Origin: Gelidibacter gilvus
GTDB taxonomy: Bacteria; Bacteroidota; Bacteroidia; Flavobacteriales; Flavobacteriaceae
Reading direction: 5' to 3'
Assembly (NCBI RefSeq): GCF_004115975.1
Contig: NZ_SDDZ01000010.1
Location: forward strand, 45,692-109,691
DNA length: 64,000 nt
In this document: one piece after another, positions 1-8,211 of the stretch
Position numbering within the stretch: position 1 is the stretch's first letter
Layout of the letters: the number at the start of each line of letters is the position of its first letter
Made by a program: the position numbers and the translations under genes
Notes under the pieces: model-generated
Database searches by the model: none
The model's input: the letters and a program-made list of their open reading frames with translations, nothing else
What the model was told of the DNA's origin: nothing

Positions 1-536
1 CCGCCCACATTGAGCTGTAAACCAGCATCATCATTTTGATAAATGTTCAATCCAGCCACCTGACTGTAAATTTGGCGCGCATTGTTAGAGGCCAAATTCG
101 CCATGGACTGCTCCACCAAAACGACTTCGGTTTTCTTTCCAGCGAAAATTGACGTTCCCTCCACATCCTTCAATCGTGATAATTCAAAGACTTTCGTCTT
201 TCTGGCGGTGACTTCCACTTCAGTTAAAGCAATGCCCAATTCGTCTATGGACACATTTAATGTTGTACTGCTGCTGACTTTTAATTGTAATTCTTTCGCT
301 TCAAATTCATAAGAGAAAAAGACCAGCGTGAGATTACTTTTTGTGGTGGTAAACTCGTACAATCCGGACGCATCTGTTCTGGTCAACAAGCCTGAAACCT
401 TATCATAAACATCAACATCGGCAACTGGTTGCTGGGTTCGTGCATTGGTAACAATTCCCGAAACCGTGTTTTGTGACAAGGCCGAAAAGCCTATCAAACA
501 CATTATAAAAACACTAAAATCCTTTAATTTCATCAT
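1..536 (-). CDS. TonB-dependent receptor, FecA-like, N-terminal part (cut by window edge)
   Basis: The frame starts at a double ATG (536 or 533) and stays open to base 1, giving about 178 residues. Residues 1-20 form a signal peptide ending near ALSQ. Residues about 22-105 are a carboxypeptidase-regulatory-like domain (start NTVSGIVTNARTQQPVADV). The plug begins around residue 120 (GTSIFAGKKTEVV, then NNARQIYSQVAGLNIYQNDD), a form I associate with ferric-dicitrate/siderophore-type receptors. The protein should sit in the outer membrane and import a ligand with TonB energy. Its start overlaps the end of the upstream HTTM gene by 23 bases, so translation is probably coupled. Substrate is inferred from the imelysin neighbour; the barrel lies outside the window. 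Confidence 0.85.
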   Translation of the reverse strand, partial: MMKLKDFSVFIMCLIGFSALSQNTVSGIVTNARTQQPVADVDVYDKVSGLLTRTDASGLYEFTTTKSNLTLVFFSYEFEAKELQLKVSSSTTLNVSIDELGIALTEVEVTARKTKVFELSRLKDVEGTSIFAGKKTEVVLVEQSMANLASNNARQIYSQVAGLNIYQNDDAGLQLNVG

Positions 537-1878
537 GGAATGGTAAAATCCAGTTTTTAGACCGGAATGATTCTTTTTCTTTATATAAATCTATACGTGT
601 ATCAATGTACGGCTGACTCAATCTGCCATTGAGAGCCACATAACTTTCTGCAAATACTTGAACATTTTTATGACCTTGACTTTTAAAATGGTCACCCAAG
701 TAATGGGCGTATTCCAGAATAAAATCTGGCTGAAAACTCATCTGTTTCTCCTGAAATGAGGTTAAGAAATCGGAATTATCGACCAAAAAGCCGTGTCCAG
801 TTTCTGAATCTACAATTTTAAAGGCGGTGTTACCCATTTTCTCCATGAGCATCACCCGCCATGAAAACCGAAAACCTTCTTCAGTCCAGAACAATTCGTT
901 GGGATATAAAAGATAGCGAAAGGGAAAAGTGATCTGAAAAACGAAAAACAAGGTGATAATTGGGAGTACCAGTTTTTGTTTTTTGCAGTGATAGATTTGT
1001 GTTTTTAAGTTTTCTGAATAGACTCTAAATGGTTTCAATAGCTTTCTGAACACATTTAAAATACGTAGATGAAAATCCGCATCAAAAAATATGAGCGTGG
1101 TGACAATCATAATGTACGGAAACATGCCGATGGGAAACAAAACCCGAGTGAACACATGAAAGAAAACCACCAATCCAAAGGCAAACCAGCGCGTGCGTTT
1201 GGTGATCAATAAAAACGGAATGATCAAATCATAGATCATTCCAGACCAACTCATAGCGTAGTGGAACCATTCCTGTTGCATAAATGAATTTCCTATAAAA
1301 GGAAGGTCATATTTTGAAGGCAACCAGATTTTTAACGGCATGGCTTTAAATAACCAATCGGAGTTTATTTTGGCGAATCCTGCATAGATATAAACGACGC
1401 CCACCAATAATTTAATACTGTCAATGGTCCATTTGGGGATGGCCGTATAGGTTTTCTTCTTGAGAAGATTATCAACAGAAAAATAAGCGTTTGCAGGCAA
1501 AAAAATCATTAAAAAACTCAACACACTTATAAAATAGTAATGGTTGAGATACGCGCTTTTATCCATGAGTTCGATATAGGTGAAACTCAAGAAGAACGCG
1601 ATGATGGCGATGCGATATTTCAATCCGATGGCCACCAAAAATGCTGAAATTCCACACACCGCAAATATCAGATAAGTGTAATCGCCAATAGGTTTGATCC
1701 ATTCAAAACCATAATATGAAAAATGGAATTTGGGCAGGATATAAAGCGTCTCTATCCAACCATTCCACCAAAAGCGTAGGATACTGAGAAGCATCATCAC
1801 GCCAAAGCCGATCCGAAAAACCGCCAAGGGCGCTGGATGGGTTTGATTGTTTAGATATGTTTTAACCCTTGTGCTCAT
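514..1878 (-). CDS. HTTM / vitamin K-dependent gamma-carboxylase-like membrane protein
   Basis: A 454-residue polytopic inner-membrane protein. The motif MDKSAYLNHYYF (Lys107) matches the region of the catalytic lysine of vitamin K-dependent gamma-carboxylase (DKTSWNNHSY in the human enzyme, from memory). Later blocks HVFTRVLFPIGMFPYIM and TEEGFRFSWRVML also match conserved carboxylase segments. The C-terminal 150 residues are hydrophilic. The gene lies between imelysin and a TonB receptor and overlaps the receptor start. Known: bacterial homologues form the HTTM family and most lack a defined substrate. Inferred: it may modify or help assemble the iron-uptake proteins of this operon, or act as a quinone-linked redox protein. 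Family is confident, role is not. Confidence 0.85.
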   Translation of the reverse strand: MSTRVKTYLNNQTHPAPLAVFRIGFGVMMLLSILRFWWNGWIETLYILPKFHFSYYGFEWIKPIGDYTYLIFAVCGISAFLVAIGLKYRIAIIAFFLSFTYIELMDKSAYLNHYYFISVLSFLMIFLPANAYFSVDNLLKKKTYTAIPKWTIDSIKLLVGVVYIYAGFAKINSDWLFKAMPLKIWLPSKYDLPFIGNSFMQQEWFHYAMSWSGMIYDLIIPFLLITKRTRWFAFGLVVFFHVFTRVLFPIGMFPYIMIVTTLIFFDADFHLRILNVFRKLLKPFRVYSENLKTQIYHCKKQKLVLPIITLFFVFQITFPFRYLLYPNELFWTEEGFRFSWRVMLMEKMGNTAFKIVDSETGHGFLVDNSDFLTSFQEKQMSFQPDFILEYAHYLGDHFKSQGHKNVQVFAESYVALNGRLSQPYIDTRIDLYKEKESFRSKNWILPFHDEIKGF

Positions 1879-1884
1879 AAAACC

Positions 1885-1924
1885 AAAAAAGAAGATTCTC
1901 TAAGTCATTTAAAGAATCTTCTTT
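1885..1924 (-). terminator. Intrinsic terminator between imelysin and HTTM genes
   Basis: A 12-bp stem (1888-1899 with 1913-1924) is followed on the minus strand by a run of six T. It lies just after the imelysin stop and before the HTTM start, so the last two genes may be expressed at a lower level than the first two. Confidence 0.75.
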
Positions 1925-1946
1925 GTCATATGTATTACCTTAAATA

Positions 1947-3068
1947 TTAATCGCCATCAGCATCTACGTAATCCACGCTAATATTAAAAGCCTGGACCAT
2001 GTCCACCTTTAGATACACCACTGCCCTTTGCAGAGCATCATAAGCAACGGTCATCTTTGTGTTATCAGTGACAATCTGCTTACTGAAATTCGAGTTTAAT
2101 CCTTCTATTTTAGTCCGCGCTTCATTGAATTGTGCGTTGATGATAGCACTCAGGTTTTGACCATTTCTATCAACTTTCAAATATTCCAGATACGTTTTAA
2201 AACTCGCACCAGTTGTTGAGCCATTAAAAGATTTTCCATTGAACACATCTTGAACGGCATTTAGAGCTTCAAGAGTCAATGCTTTTGAAACCTCCTGATT
2301 GTAGTAGCCTTCCACTTTATCCGCTAAAGGTGTTGTAGAAAAAACACCTGATGGAATTCCGATTTTATTGGCACGCAAGCCCTTTTCATAATAGAAAATA
2401 AAATCATTGACAAACTTGTTCAAAGAACTTGTTGCCGTATTTTTTGAAGAATTCACGAATTGGTCACGATATCCAGAAGTCCAATCGGTGATGACTTGTT
2501 GTGTCAAGTTGTCCATTCGGTTGATCACATCGGTCAAATAATCCTTGTAGCCTTCTGCTTTGGGATCTGATGTAAATTTTGCCACGATTCCTGCATCATC
2601 TGCAGCAACACCATATAAGAGATAATCCAACGCTGGAAACCCTTGTGCATCGTGATAATTGGGTGTGTTTAAATCGTAATTGCCAGTGCTTACGCCATTC
2701 TCAATATCAGAAACCGTAACTGGATAAATATTCATAAAATAATAATATTCATTTAAAGCCTCAGCCTTTCCAATATTGAACATTTCCACATGCTGCCAAG
2801 CTTTGTAAGCGATCAGCCAATTTTTCCTGGCGGCTTCCAAAGTGCTTTGATTTGGCGTTGCCACAAAGCTCTCAATGGATCCTTTTAAGGTGGTCAATTT
2901 TGGTCCAAAATCCTGATAGGCTGGAATGATGATATTATCTGCCAGGTTTTTCAATAATGCCGATCGGTCAAAATCATCGGTACCAGACCCGCCCTTGTCC
3001 GAATCATCAGTGGAGCTACAGCCCATTATAAGTGCCAAACCAAAAACTAACGCTATATTTTTAATCAT
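1947..3068 (-). CDS. Imelysin family periplasmic lipoprotein
   Basis: 373 residues with a lipoprotein signal (LALIMGC, lipid on Cys16) and an acidic linker. The body is helical, with imelysin-type segments: ARKNWLIAYKAWQHVEMFNIG near residue 85 and QGFPALDYLLYGV near 145. Imelysins are iron-regulated envelope proteins tied to iron uptake. In the ICMP/IrpA type the second motif reads GFHxxE; here His and Glu are replaced by Pro and Asp, the IPPA-type form, so the classic putative metal site is absent. It follows the DUF4856 gene by 83 bases and shares its promoter. Confidence 0.85.
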   Translation of the reverse strand: MIKNIALVFGLALIMGCSSTDDSDKGGSGTDDFDRSALLKNLADNIIIPAYQDFGPKLTTLKGSIESFVATPNQSTLEAARKNWLIAYKAWQHVEMFNIGKAEALNEYYYFMNIYPVTVSDIENGVSTGNYDLNTPNYHDAQGFPALDYLLYGVAADDAGIVAKFTSDPKAEGYKDYLTDVINRMDNLTQQVITDWTSGYRDQFVNSSKNTATSSLNKFVNDFIFYYEKGLRANKIGIPSGVFSTTPLADKVEGYYNQEVSKALTLEALNAVQDVFNGKSFNGSTTGASFKTYLEYLKVDRNGQNLSAIINAQFNEARTKIEGLNSNFSKQIVTDNTKMTVAYDALQRAVVYLKVDMVQAFNISVDYVDADGD

Positions 3069-3104
3069 GTGAATTGATTTTCTTAATAATTATGCAAATT
3101 TAAA

Positions 3105-3143
3105 GCGGAAGTGATTGCCTTCCTAGAAGAGCAACCACTTCGC
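3105..3143 (-). terminator. Hairpin between DUF4856 and imelysin genes (partial terminator or processing site)
   Basis: A stem of about 13 bp with one bulge (3105-3118 with 3131-3143) lies in the 83-base gap. On the minus strand it is followed by TTTAAATTT, not a clean T run. It could attenuate transcription or protect the upstream message. Confidence 0.45.
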
Positions 3144-3151
3144 CTCTATTT

Positions 3152-4351
3152 TTAGTTGGCTGCCTGAGCTACTGTAAAACCGAATTTTGTCGCAATAGTT
3201 TCAGCCATGCTGTCTAACGTTTCCGGAGAAACATCCCAAAAGCCATTTCCTTCCATTAAGGTGTCCATAAAAGACATGACGTCTTCATGTGTAAAATAAG
3301 GGGAACTTGTACTTGGCTGTCTTGTAAACTGTAAGCTATTGATAAATCCGTAGGCTTCAGATAAGGCGTGAAAAGCACTTGCCATATCTCCTGCTGCCAT
3401 TTTCTCTTTTCCACTTTGCAAATAATGAACCGCACGAACGGCTGGAACTTTTGAAATATTTTCTCTAATAATTTCAACTTGTGCATCTCTCACTTCGTAG
3501 TTTGTCGCTACAATTGCAGCTCTACCCGATTTCAGGGCATCATATACTGCTAAAGCTGTCCCTGCAAAATCAGGATCTGAATCGACCTGCTTTAAATAGG
3601 TATTTAAAAAACTGTCGGCCCCTAAAACGGGAACTGAAGGATTAACTTCATTACCGTATAAATAGCCATAAGCTTCGTCCCATTTGTGCTCCATGGTTGT
3701 ATAAGATTTGCCTTCATCGACAATGCCGTTATTATTGTTTTGAATATTTGAAGCCTCATCCAATACAGAAGTGCTTAAATAATGATTTAACATTTGATCC
3801 GTCATTAAACCGCCAATTAACGATTTGGCAATAGCCTGATCCAATTCAAGACCTTTCCCATCAACATATCTTACAGTTCCACCGCCGGCTTGTTGTAATT
3901 GGCCAGCCGTTCCTGAAGTTGCGATAGTTTCCCAATTTGTAAATACGGTAGTCGCTTGTTGCTCAATCCAAGAATCCATCACGCTTTTAATTTGATTGGA
4001 AACTGTAGTATTGGCAGAAAAATAGTCTTTTGATGCGGCTACTTTGCTGCGTATATTTTTTCCAGAGGCATTGAAATCAGCAACAGAAAAATCATTTCCA
4101 CCTTCAACATGCGCGAACATGGCCTGAAGATCAGCGGCAGATTTAGTATTGTCTTTTAGGGCGGAGAGAAATTCCTGAGCCATTTTAATACGGGTGGTCT
4201 GACCGTTGAAATCTACAGTAGACTTACCATCTCTCATGAATTTATAGGTTAATGGTGCTTCCACTTGCGGATTTGAATTGATGTCATCATCATTTGAACA
4301 TGATGTAAATAGCACTGAAGTAATGGCTATTCCTAATATAATTTTCCTCAT
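3152..4351 (-). CDS. DUF4856 domain lipoprotein
   Basis: 399 residues. The signal ends at SVLFTSC (Cys18) followed by an acidic Asp/Asn stretch. The body from residue 35 (LTYKFMRDGKSTVDFNGQTT) to the C-terminus is the DUF4856 family, which I know as a frequent neighbour of imelysin in Bacteroidota. It is the first gene of the iron-type operon and is anchored in the envelope by lipid. Function is unknown; a partner of imelysin in metal binding is inferred from linkage only. Start chosen at the ATG that gives a complete lipobox. Confidence 0.85.
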   Translation of the reverse strand: MRKIILGIAITSVLFTSCSNDDDINSNPQVEAPLTYKFMRDGKSTVDFNGQTTRIKMAQEFLSALKDNTKSAADLQAMFAHVEGGNDFSVADFNASGKNIRSKVAASKDYFSANTTVSNQIKSVMDSWIEQQATTVFTNWETIATSGTAGQLQQAGGGTVRYVDGKGLELDQAIAKSLIGGLMTDQMLNHYLSTSVLDEASNIQNNNNGIVDEGKSYTTMEHKWDEAYGYLYGNEVNPSVPVLGADSFLNTYLKQVDSDPDFAGTALAVYDALKSGRAAIVATNYEVRDAQVEIIRENISKVPAVRAVHYLQSGKEKMAAGDMASAFHALSEAYGFINSLQFTRQPSTSSPYFTHEDVMSFMDTLMEGNGFWDVSPETLDSMAETIATKFGFTVAQAAN

Positions 4352-4354
4352 TCT

Positions 4355-4375
4355 TATTTAGTCTTAATATAAATA
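4355..4375. promoter_or_regulatory. Palindromic site between promoter and start of iron-type operon
   Basis: Inverted repeat with arms TATTTA and TAAATA, sharing the string CTTATTTAG (4353-4361) with a second site at 4427. It lies just upstream of the DUF4856 start codon, downstream of the predicted transcription start. Confidence 0.4.
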
Positions 4376-4393
4376 CTTGATATATTTAGAGTA

Positions 4394-4425
4394 CAAAAAT
4401 AAGTTAGGATTTTAAAATCACCAAA
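4394..4425 (-). promoter_or_regulatory. Promoter of the DUF4856-imelysin operon
   Basis: On the minus strand TTTGG (4425-4421) is followed after about 20 bases by TATTTTTG (4401-4394). This matches the Bacteroidota consensus TTTG / TANNTTTG at -33 and -7. Predicted leader is about 35 nt. Confidence 0.7.
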
Positions 4426-4426
4426 G

Positions 4427-4451
4427 CTTATTTAGACTAATTTCAAATAAG
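4427..4451. promoter_or_regulatory. Candidate operator (25-bp palindrome) upstream of -33 element
   Basis: Arms CTTATTT and AAATAAG (7 bp perfect) surround GACTAA. The site touches the -33 element. A repressor site for an iron regulator such as Fur is an inference from the genes controlled; I did not match it to a measured motif. Confidence 0.5.
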
Positions 4452-4528
4452 AAAATAAAAACTAAATTATATGTTGAGTATGAGAATATTGCAAGCGATA
4501 AAAAAGTCAATATTCTGAAAAATAATTT

Positions 4529-5389
4529 TTAGTGGTAAGATGTGAAAATTTTGGTCGCTTCATTGTATGCACTTTCAAAACTCAAGGCGTTCAGTGTATT
4601 GCGCTGTTTTGAAGTAAAATAAGAGAGTAATTTTTCGGTGGGCATATTTCCGGTCAATTCATCCTTTGCCATTGGGCAACCGCCAAAACCTTGAATGGCA
4701 CCATCAAAACGGAGACAGCCGGCTTTATAGGCCGCATCCACTTTTTCATGCCACGATGTTGGCGTTGTATGAAGATGTGCGCCAAATTCGATATTTGGGT
4801 ATTTTGGAATCAAGTTAGAAAACAGATAATTTATATTCTCCGGATTGGACGTTCCCACCGTATCACTTAACGATAGAATCTTAACACCCATATTTGCCAA
4901 ACGCTCAGTCCATTCGCCCACAATATCCACATTCCACGGATCGCCATAAGGATTTCCGAAACCCATGGAGATATAAACCACCACCTCTTTTCCTGTCTTA
5001 TCGGCGATTTCCAGAATCTCATCCAAAGTCACAACGGATTCCGCAATCGTTTTATGGGTATTACGCATTTGGAAGTTTTCTGAAATTGAAAAAGGATAAC
5101 CCAAATAATTTATTTCAGGATGTGTGGCCGCGTCTTCAGCCCCTCGGGTGTTGGCGATAATTGCCAAAAGTTTGCTTTTGGTTGTGGAAAGGTCAAGCTT
5201 GGAAAGCACCTCAGCAGTATCCACCATTTGTGGAATCGCTTTAGGGGACACAAAACTCCCGAAGTCGATGGTATCAAACCCAACGCGCAGTAATGACTGA
5301 ATGTACTGGACTTTCTTTTCAGTAGGAATAAAATCCCTGATGCCTTGCATGGCATCACGTGGACATTCGATTATTTTAACCTGTTGCAT
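4529..5389 (-). CDS. Hydroxymethylglutaryl-CoA lyase
   Basis: 286-residue TIM-barrel aldolase that splits HMG-CoA to acetoacetate and acetyl-CoA at the end of leucine breakdown. It carries the PRD motif (ECPRDAMQ, Arg11/Asp12), the metal-binding HLH (His205, His207) and the signature GGCPMAKDELTGN with catalytic Cys238. Length fits a bacterial cytosolic form. A leucine dehydrogenase lies 11 kb away, consistent with leucine catabolism. A TATCTTTG element (5402-5395) sits only five bases before the ATG, so the message could be nearly leaderless. Confidence 0.93.
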   Translation of the reverse strand: MQQVKIIECPRDAMQGIRDFIPTEKKVQYIQSLLRVGFDTIDFGSFVSPKAIPQMVDTAEVLSKLDLSTTKSKLLAIIANTRGAEDAATHPEINYLGYPFSISENFQMRNTHKTIAESVVTLDEILEIADKTGKEVVVYISMGFGNPYGDPWNVDIVGEWTERLANMGVKILSLSDTVGTSNPENINYLFSNLIPKYPNIEFGAHLHTTPTSWHEKVDAAYKAGCLRFDGAIQGFGGCPMAKDELTGNMPTEKLLSYFTSKQRNTLNALSFESAYNEATKIFTSYH

Positions 5390-5486
5390 GGGCTCAAAGA
5401 TATGAATTCCTACGTATGAAGGAATCTTTCAAATCAAAAAAAGAAGGGGTTTAGAATATCAAATGTTATAAATAAGGGAAGAAATA

Positions 5487-5521
5487 CGGACTTTTAAGAA
5501 TAAAATCTTTTTAAAAGTCCG
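5487..5521 (-). terminator. Hairpin terminator after lipoprotein gene
   Basis: Perfect 11-bp stem CGGACTTTTAA / TTAAAAGTCCG directly after the stop of the 5530-6243 gene, with a T-rich 3' side. Confidence 0.6.
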
Positions 5522-5529
5522 CATTTCAA

Positions 5530-6243
5530 TTACTTACATTTTGCAATCACCTTTTCAGCTAGTTTTTTTGCCAATTCCCGATTCTCATCAGGATCATTAC
5601 TAATTTTTGTTAAGATCGTAAAATTGGCTCTTCCAGCTAGAACCACTAACTCCCCGCCCCATTGGTCACTCCACTTGTACCAAGAACTAGAACCCAAACC
5701 TTCAACAGCGTCCCAACTCGATTTAGCTCTCACTTTCATGAAGTCTTTACCGGTCTCTTTAACTTCCTCATCTGCTTTTTCTAGATTTTTCTGAATTTTC
5801 TCTAATTCGGCATCAGACAATTTTTTATAGCTCATGTCGAAAGAGCTAATGGCCGACTTCAATTCTTTTTTATCTGAATAAAACGAAAGATTTTTAATTC
5901 CGATGGTATTTTGATCAGGAACATCCATTTTCATATTGCTCACTTCCATCGTAAAAGAAGGCCTATCACTTTCCCAAGTGTAAATATGTTGACCATAACT
6001 GCCTGAACGCAATTCTACTTTCGCTTTATCAGCTATGGGATAAACAGAGGCCATTTCCTCTTTGGTAAGCAATGTTCCGTAATCGTCCTCAAAATCTTTT
6101 AAGCAGTCGTAAGATTTACCGCTGTCCTTGTTACTCACCTTCTCGGTGGCATTGTCCGATGTACCATCTGAAGATTCTTTTTTTTCAGAGTTGCAAGAGA
6201 AGAGCATAAAAGCAAGTCCTGCAAGAAATGTGATTTTTTTCAT
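5530..6243 (-). CDS. Hypothetical lipoprotein
   Basis: 237 residues with signal peptide and lipobox (LAFMLFSC, Cys17), then a Ser/Lys/Glu-rich linker. The mature part opens with YDCLKDFEDDYGTLLTKEEM and ends with a Lys-rich helix and a terminal Cys (EKVIAKCK). It has predicted beta segments (YGQHIYTWESDRPSFTMEVS) but I recognise no family. It stands alone between convergent hairpins. An envelope role is likely from the signal; nothing more can be said. Confidence 0.75.
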   Translation of the reverse strand: MKKITFLAGLAFMLFSCNSEKKESSDGTSDNATEKVSNKDSGKSYDCLKDFEDDYGTLLTKEEMASVYPIADKAKVELRSGSYGQHIYTWESDRPSFTMEVSNMKMDVPDQNTIGIKNLSFYSDKKELKSAISSFDMSYKKLSDAELEKIQKNLEKADEEVKETGKDFMKVRAKSSWDAVEGLGSSSWYKWSDQWGGELVVLAGRANFTILTKISNDPDENRELAKKLAEKVIAKCK

Positions 6244-6349
6244 AATAAAATATAATTTTGGTTCCTGGCTAAATTACATCTATTACGTTAATTTTCATCG
6301 TCAAAAAAGAGCAAATCATCTTGAAATCAAACCATTGAATTCCCAATAA

Positions 6350-6381
6350 AAGAAGTTTAAGCCAAAACAAAGGCTCTTCTT
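6350..6381 (-). terminator. Probable terminator overlapping LysE stop codon
   Basis: Stem GAAG...AGCC / GGCT...CTTC (with a 4-nt bulge) starts at the stop codon of the LysE gene and is followed on the minus strand by TTTTATT. Confidence 0.5.
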
Positions 6382-6994
6382 AAGCTGCAATTATATAAAG
6401 TGCAATACCTACAAAAACAACAATCTGGAGCCATTTTAAAAAAGTGCCAACACCTTTTCTTTCTATTATGAATTTGGAGATACGCCCTGCCAATAATGCG
6501 ATAGCACTAAAGATGATGAAAGAAACAACCATAAATGTAATTCCCAAGATATAAAATTGAACCACCGTATTTCCATCTTTATCCCAAAGGAAGCCGGGGA
6601 AAAATGCCAAAAAGAAAATCATGACTTTCGGATTTACCAAATTCATGATCACTCCCGTTTTAAAAAGCTGCATGTAGGATTTCTTGGGTGCATCTTCTGA
6701 CCATGAGATGTGATCATCACTCTTATAAACTTTGAATGCCAAGTAAAGTAAATAGCAAGCTCCCAAAACTTTTATTCCATAAAAAAGTTCATCTGAAGCT
6801 GTAATAATTGCTGAAATACCAAACGCCAATAGTGTCGTATGCACAATACAGCCACTTATAAGACCAGCCGTTGTGGCGATGCCGCTTTTAGTACCATTAA
6901 CCAAAGATTGGGTCAACACATAAATGTTGTCTGGCCCCGGTGCTATGGCCAAAGCAAGGGTAGCAACTGAAAAAGAAAGGAGAGTTTCTATCAT
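6380..6994 (-). CDS. LysE/RhtB family amino-acid exporter
   Basis: 204 residues with about six membrane helices. The start ALAIAPGPDNIYVLTQSLVNG carries the family motif (A-PGP) of the first helix, and MNLVNPKVMIFFLAFFPGF near residue 117 carries the second conserved block (NPK). Members export basic or neutral amino acids or homoserine lactone-like compounds across the inner membrane. Substrate cannot be read from sequence. It may be cotranscribed from the pyrD side, 103 bases upstream on the same strand. Confidence 0.88.
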   Translation of the reverse strand: MIETLLSFSVATLALAIAPGPDNIYVLTQSLVNGTKSGIATTAGLISGCIVHTTLLAFGISAIITASDELFYGIKVLGACYLLYLAFKVYKSDDHISWSEDAPKKSYMQLFKTGVIMNLVNPKVMIFFLAFFPGFLWDKDGNTVVQFYILGITFMVVSFIIFSAIALLAGRISKFIIERKGVGTFLKWLQIVVFVGIALYIIAA

Positions 6995-7097
6995 AAAAAA
7001 AGACCTAAGATCGCTGCGCTTCTAGAAACAAGATTTTAGACGGACATTTATTAAAACTATTTGATAGGAGCGGTAATTTATAGTACATCTTCTGCCT

Positions 7098-8141
7098 TTA
7101 ACTCCTTAGTTGTTTTGCCAAAATCGCTTTGTTAATATCCTTTATCAATTTCGGCCCTTCGTAAATAAACCCGGTATAGAGTTGGATCAAATCGGCGCCA
7201 GCATCTAATTTCTCCAAAGCATCTTCGGCGGAATGGATCCCTCCTACACCAATTATTGGGAATGCCTTATTGCTTTTATCTGCTAAAAACCGGATGACTT
7301 CAGTTGACCGCTTTGTTAAGGGCTTTCCACTCAAACCTCCCATTTCGTTTTTGTTATCACTCTTCAATCCTTCTCGAGCAATGGTCGTGTTGGTAGCAAT
7401 AACGCCATCAATTTTGGTTATGGAAACAATGTCTATTATGTCCAAAAGTTGCTCGTCAGTCAAATCTGGAGCGATTTTAAGGAGGATCGGTTTTCGTTTT
7501 TCCTTAGAATTATTTTTGTCTTGAAGGGTTTGCAATAGATCGGTCAATGGTTTCTTTTCCTGTAATGCACGCAAATTTGGGGTGTTTGGAGAACTGACGT
7601 TGACCACAAAATAATCGACATAATCAAAAAGCGCTTCAAAACAGATCATATAATCGTTTACAGCATCTTCATTAGGGGTGATTTTGTTCTTTCCGATATT
7701 TCCACCAATCAAAACACGTTTCTTATCGCCTTGTACAGGATTGTTTTTCAAACGCTCTACCGCTTCCTCGAGACCAGCATTATTAAAACCCATGCGATTT
7801 ATAATGGCTGAATCTTCTTTTAATCTAAACAAACGTGGTTTTTCGTTTCCATCCTGTGGTTTTGGTGTGACCGTGCCGATTTCAATGAAACCAAACCCTA
7901 AATTGGATAGCTCTTTGTAAAGCATGGCATTTTTATCAAATCCAGCCGCTAATCCGACAGGATTTGGGAATTTTAATCCGAAAAGGTCACGTTCTAACTT
8001 CGGGTTCTCTATCTTAAACTTTCTTCGAAAAGTACTGCCCAATCCTATTTGGTTCGTAAAACGAAGCATCGAAAATGTAAAATGATGGATTCTTTCAGGA
8101 TCAAACTTGAAAAGTAACGGTCGGATGATGGTTTTATACAT
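7098..8141 (-). CDS. pyrD: Quinone-dependent dihydroorotate dehydrogenase (class 2)
   Basis: Fourth step of pyrimidine synthesis, oxidising dihydroorotate and passing electrons to the quinone pool. 347 residues. Motifs: amphipathic N-terminus ([20 protein letters not shown]), FMN-site [17 protein letters not shown], catalytic-loop [11 protein letters not shown] with the class 2 serine, [19 protein letters not shown] and GVGGI. The start was set at 8141: an in-frame ATG at 8186 would place the first codons inside the terminator of the upstream receptor gene and adds residues foreign to the family. Confidence 0.95.
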   Translation of the reverse strand: MYKTIIRPLLFKFDPERIHHFTFSMLRFTNQIGLGSTFRRKFKIENPKLERDLFGLKFPNPVGLAAGFDKNAMLYKELSNLGFGFIEIGTVTPKPQDGNEKPRLFRLKEDSAIINRMGFNNAGLEEAVERLKNNPVQGDKKRVLIGGNIGKNKITPNEDAVNDYMICFEALFDYVDYFVVNVSSPNTPNLRALQEKKPLTDLLQTLQDKNNSKEKRKPILLKIAPDLTDEQLLDIIDIVSITKIDGVIATNTTIAREGLKSDNKNEMGGLSGKPLTKRSTEVIRFLADKSNKAFPIIGVGGIHSAEDALEKLDAGADLIQLYTGFIYEGPKLIKDINKAILAKQLRS

Positions 8142-8150
8142 AACTGTCAA

Positions 8151-8183
8151 AAATAAAAAACTACCCAAATATAGGGTAGTTTT
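8151..8183 (-). terminator. Intrinsic terminator of TonB receptor gene
   Basis: Stem AAAACTACCC / GGGTAGTTTT with a 7-nt loop, followed on the minus strand by TTTTTTATTTTT. It lies 28 bases after the receptor stop and 15 bases before the pyrD ATG. Confidence 0.85.
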
Positions 8184-8211
8184 CATATTATTTAGTTTTT
8201 AAAATTTACTT

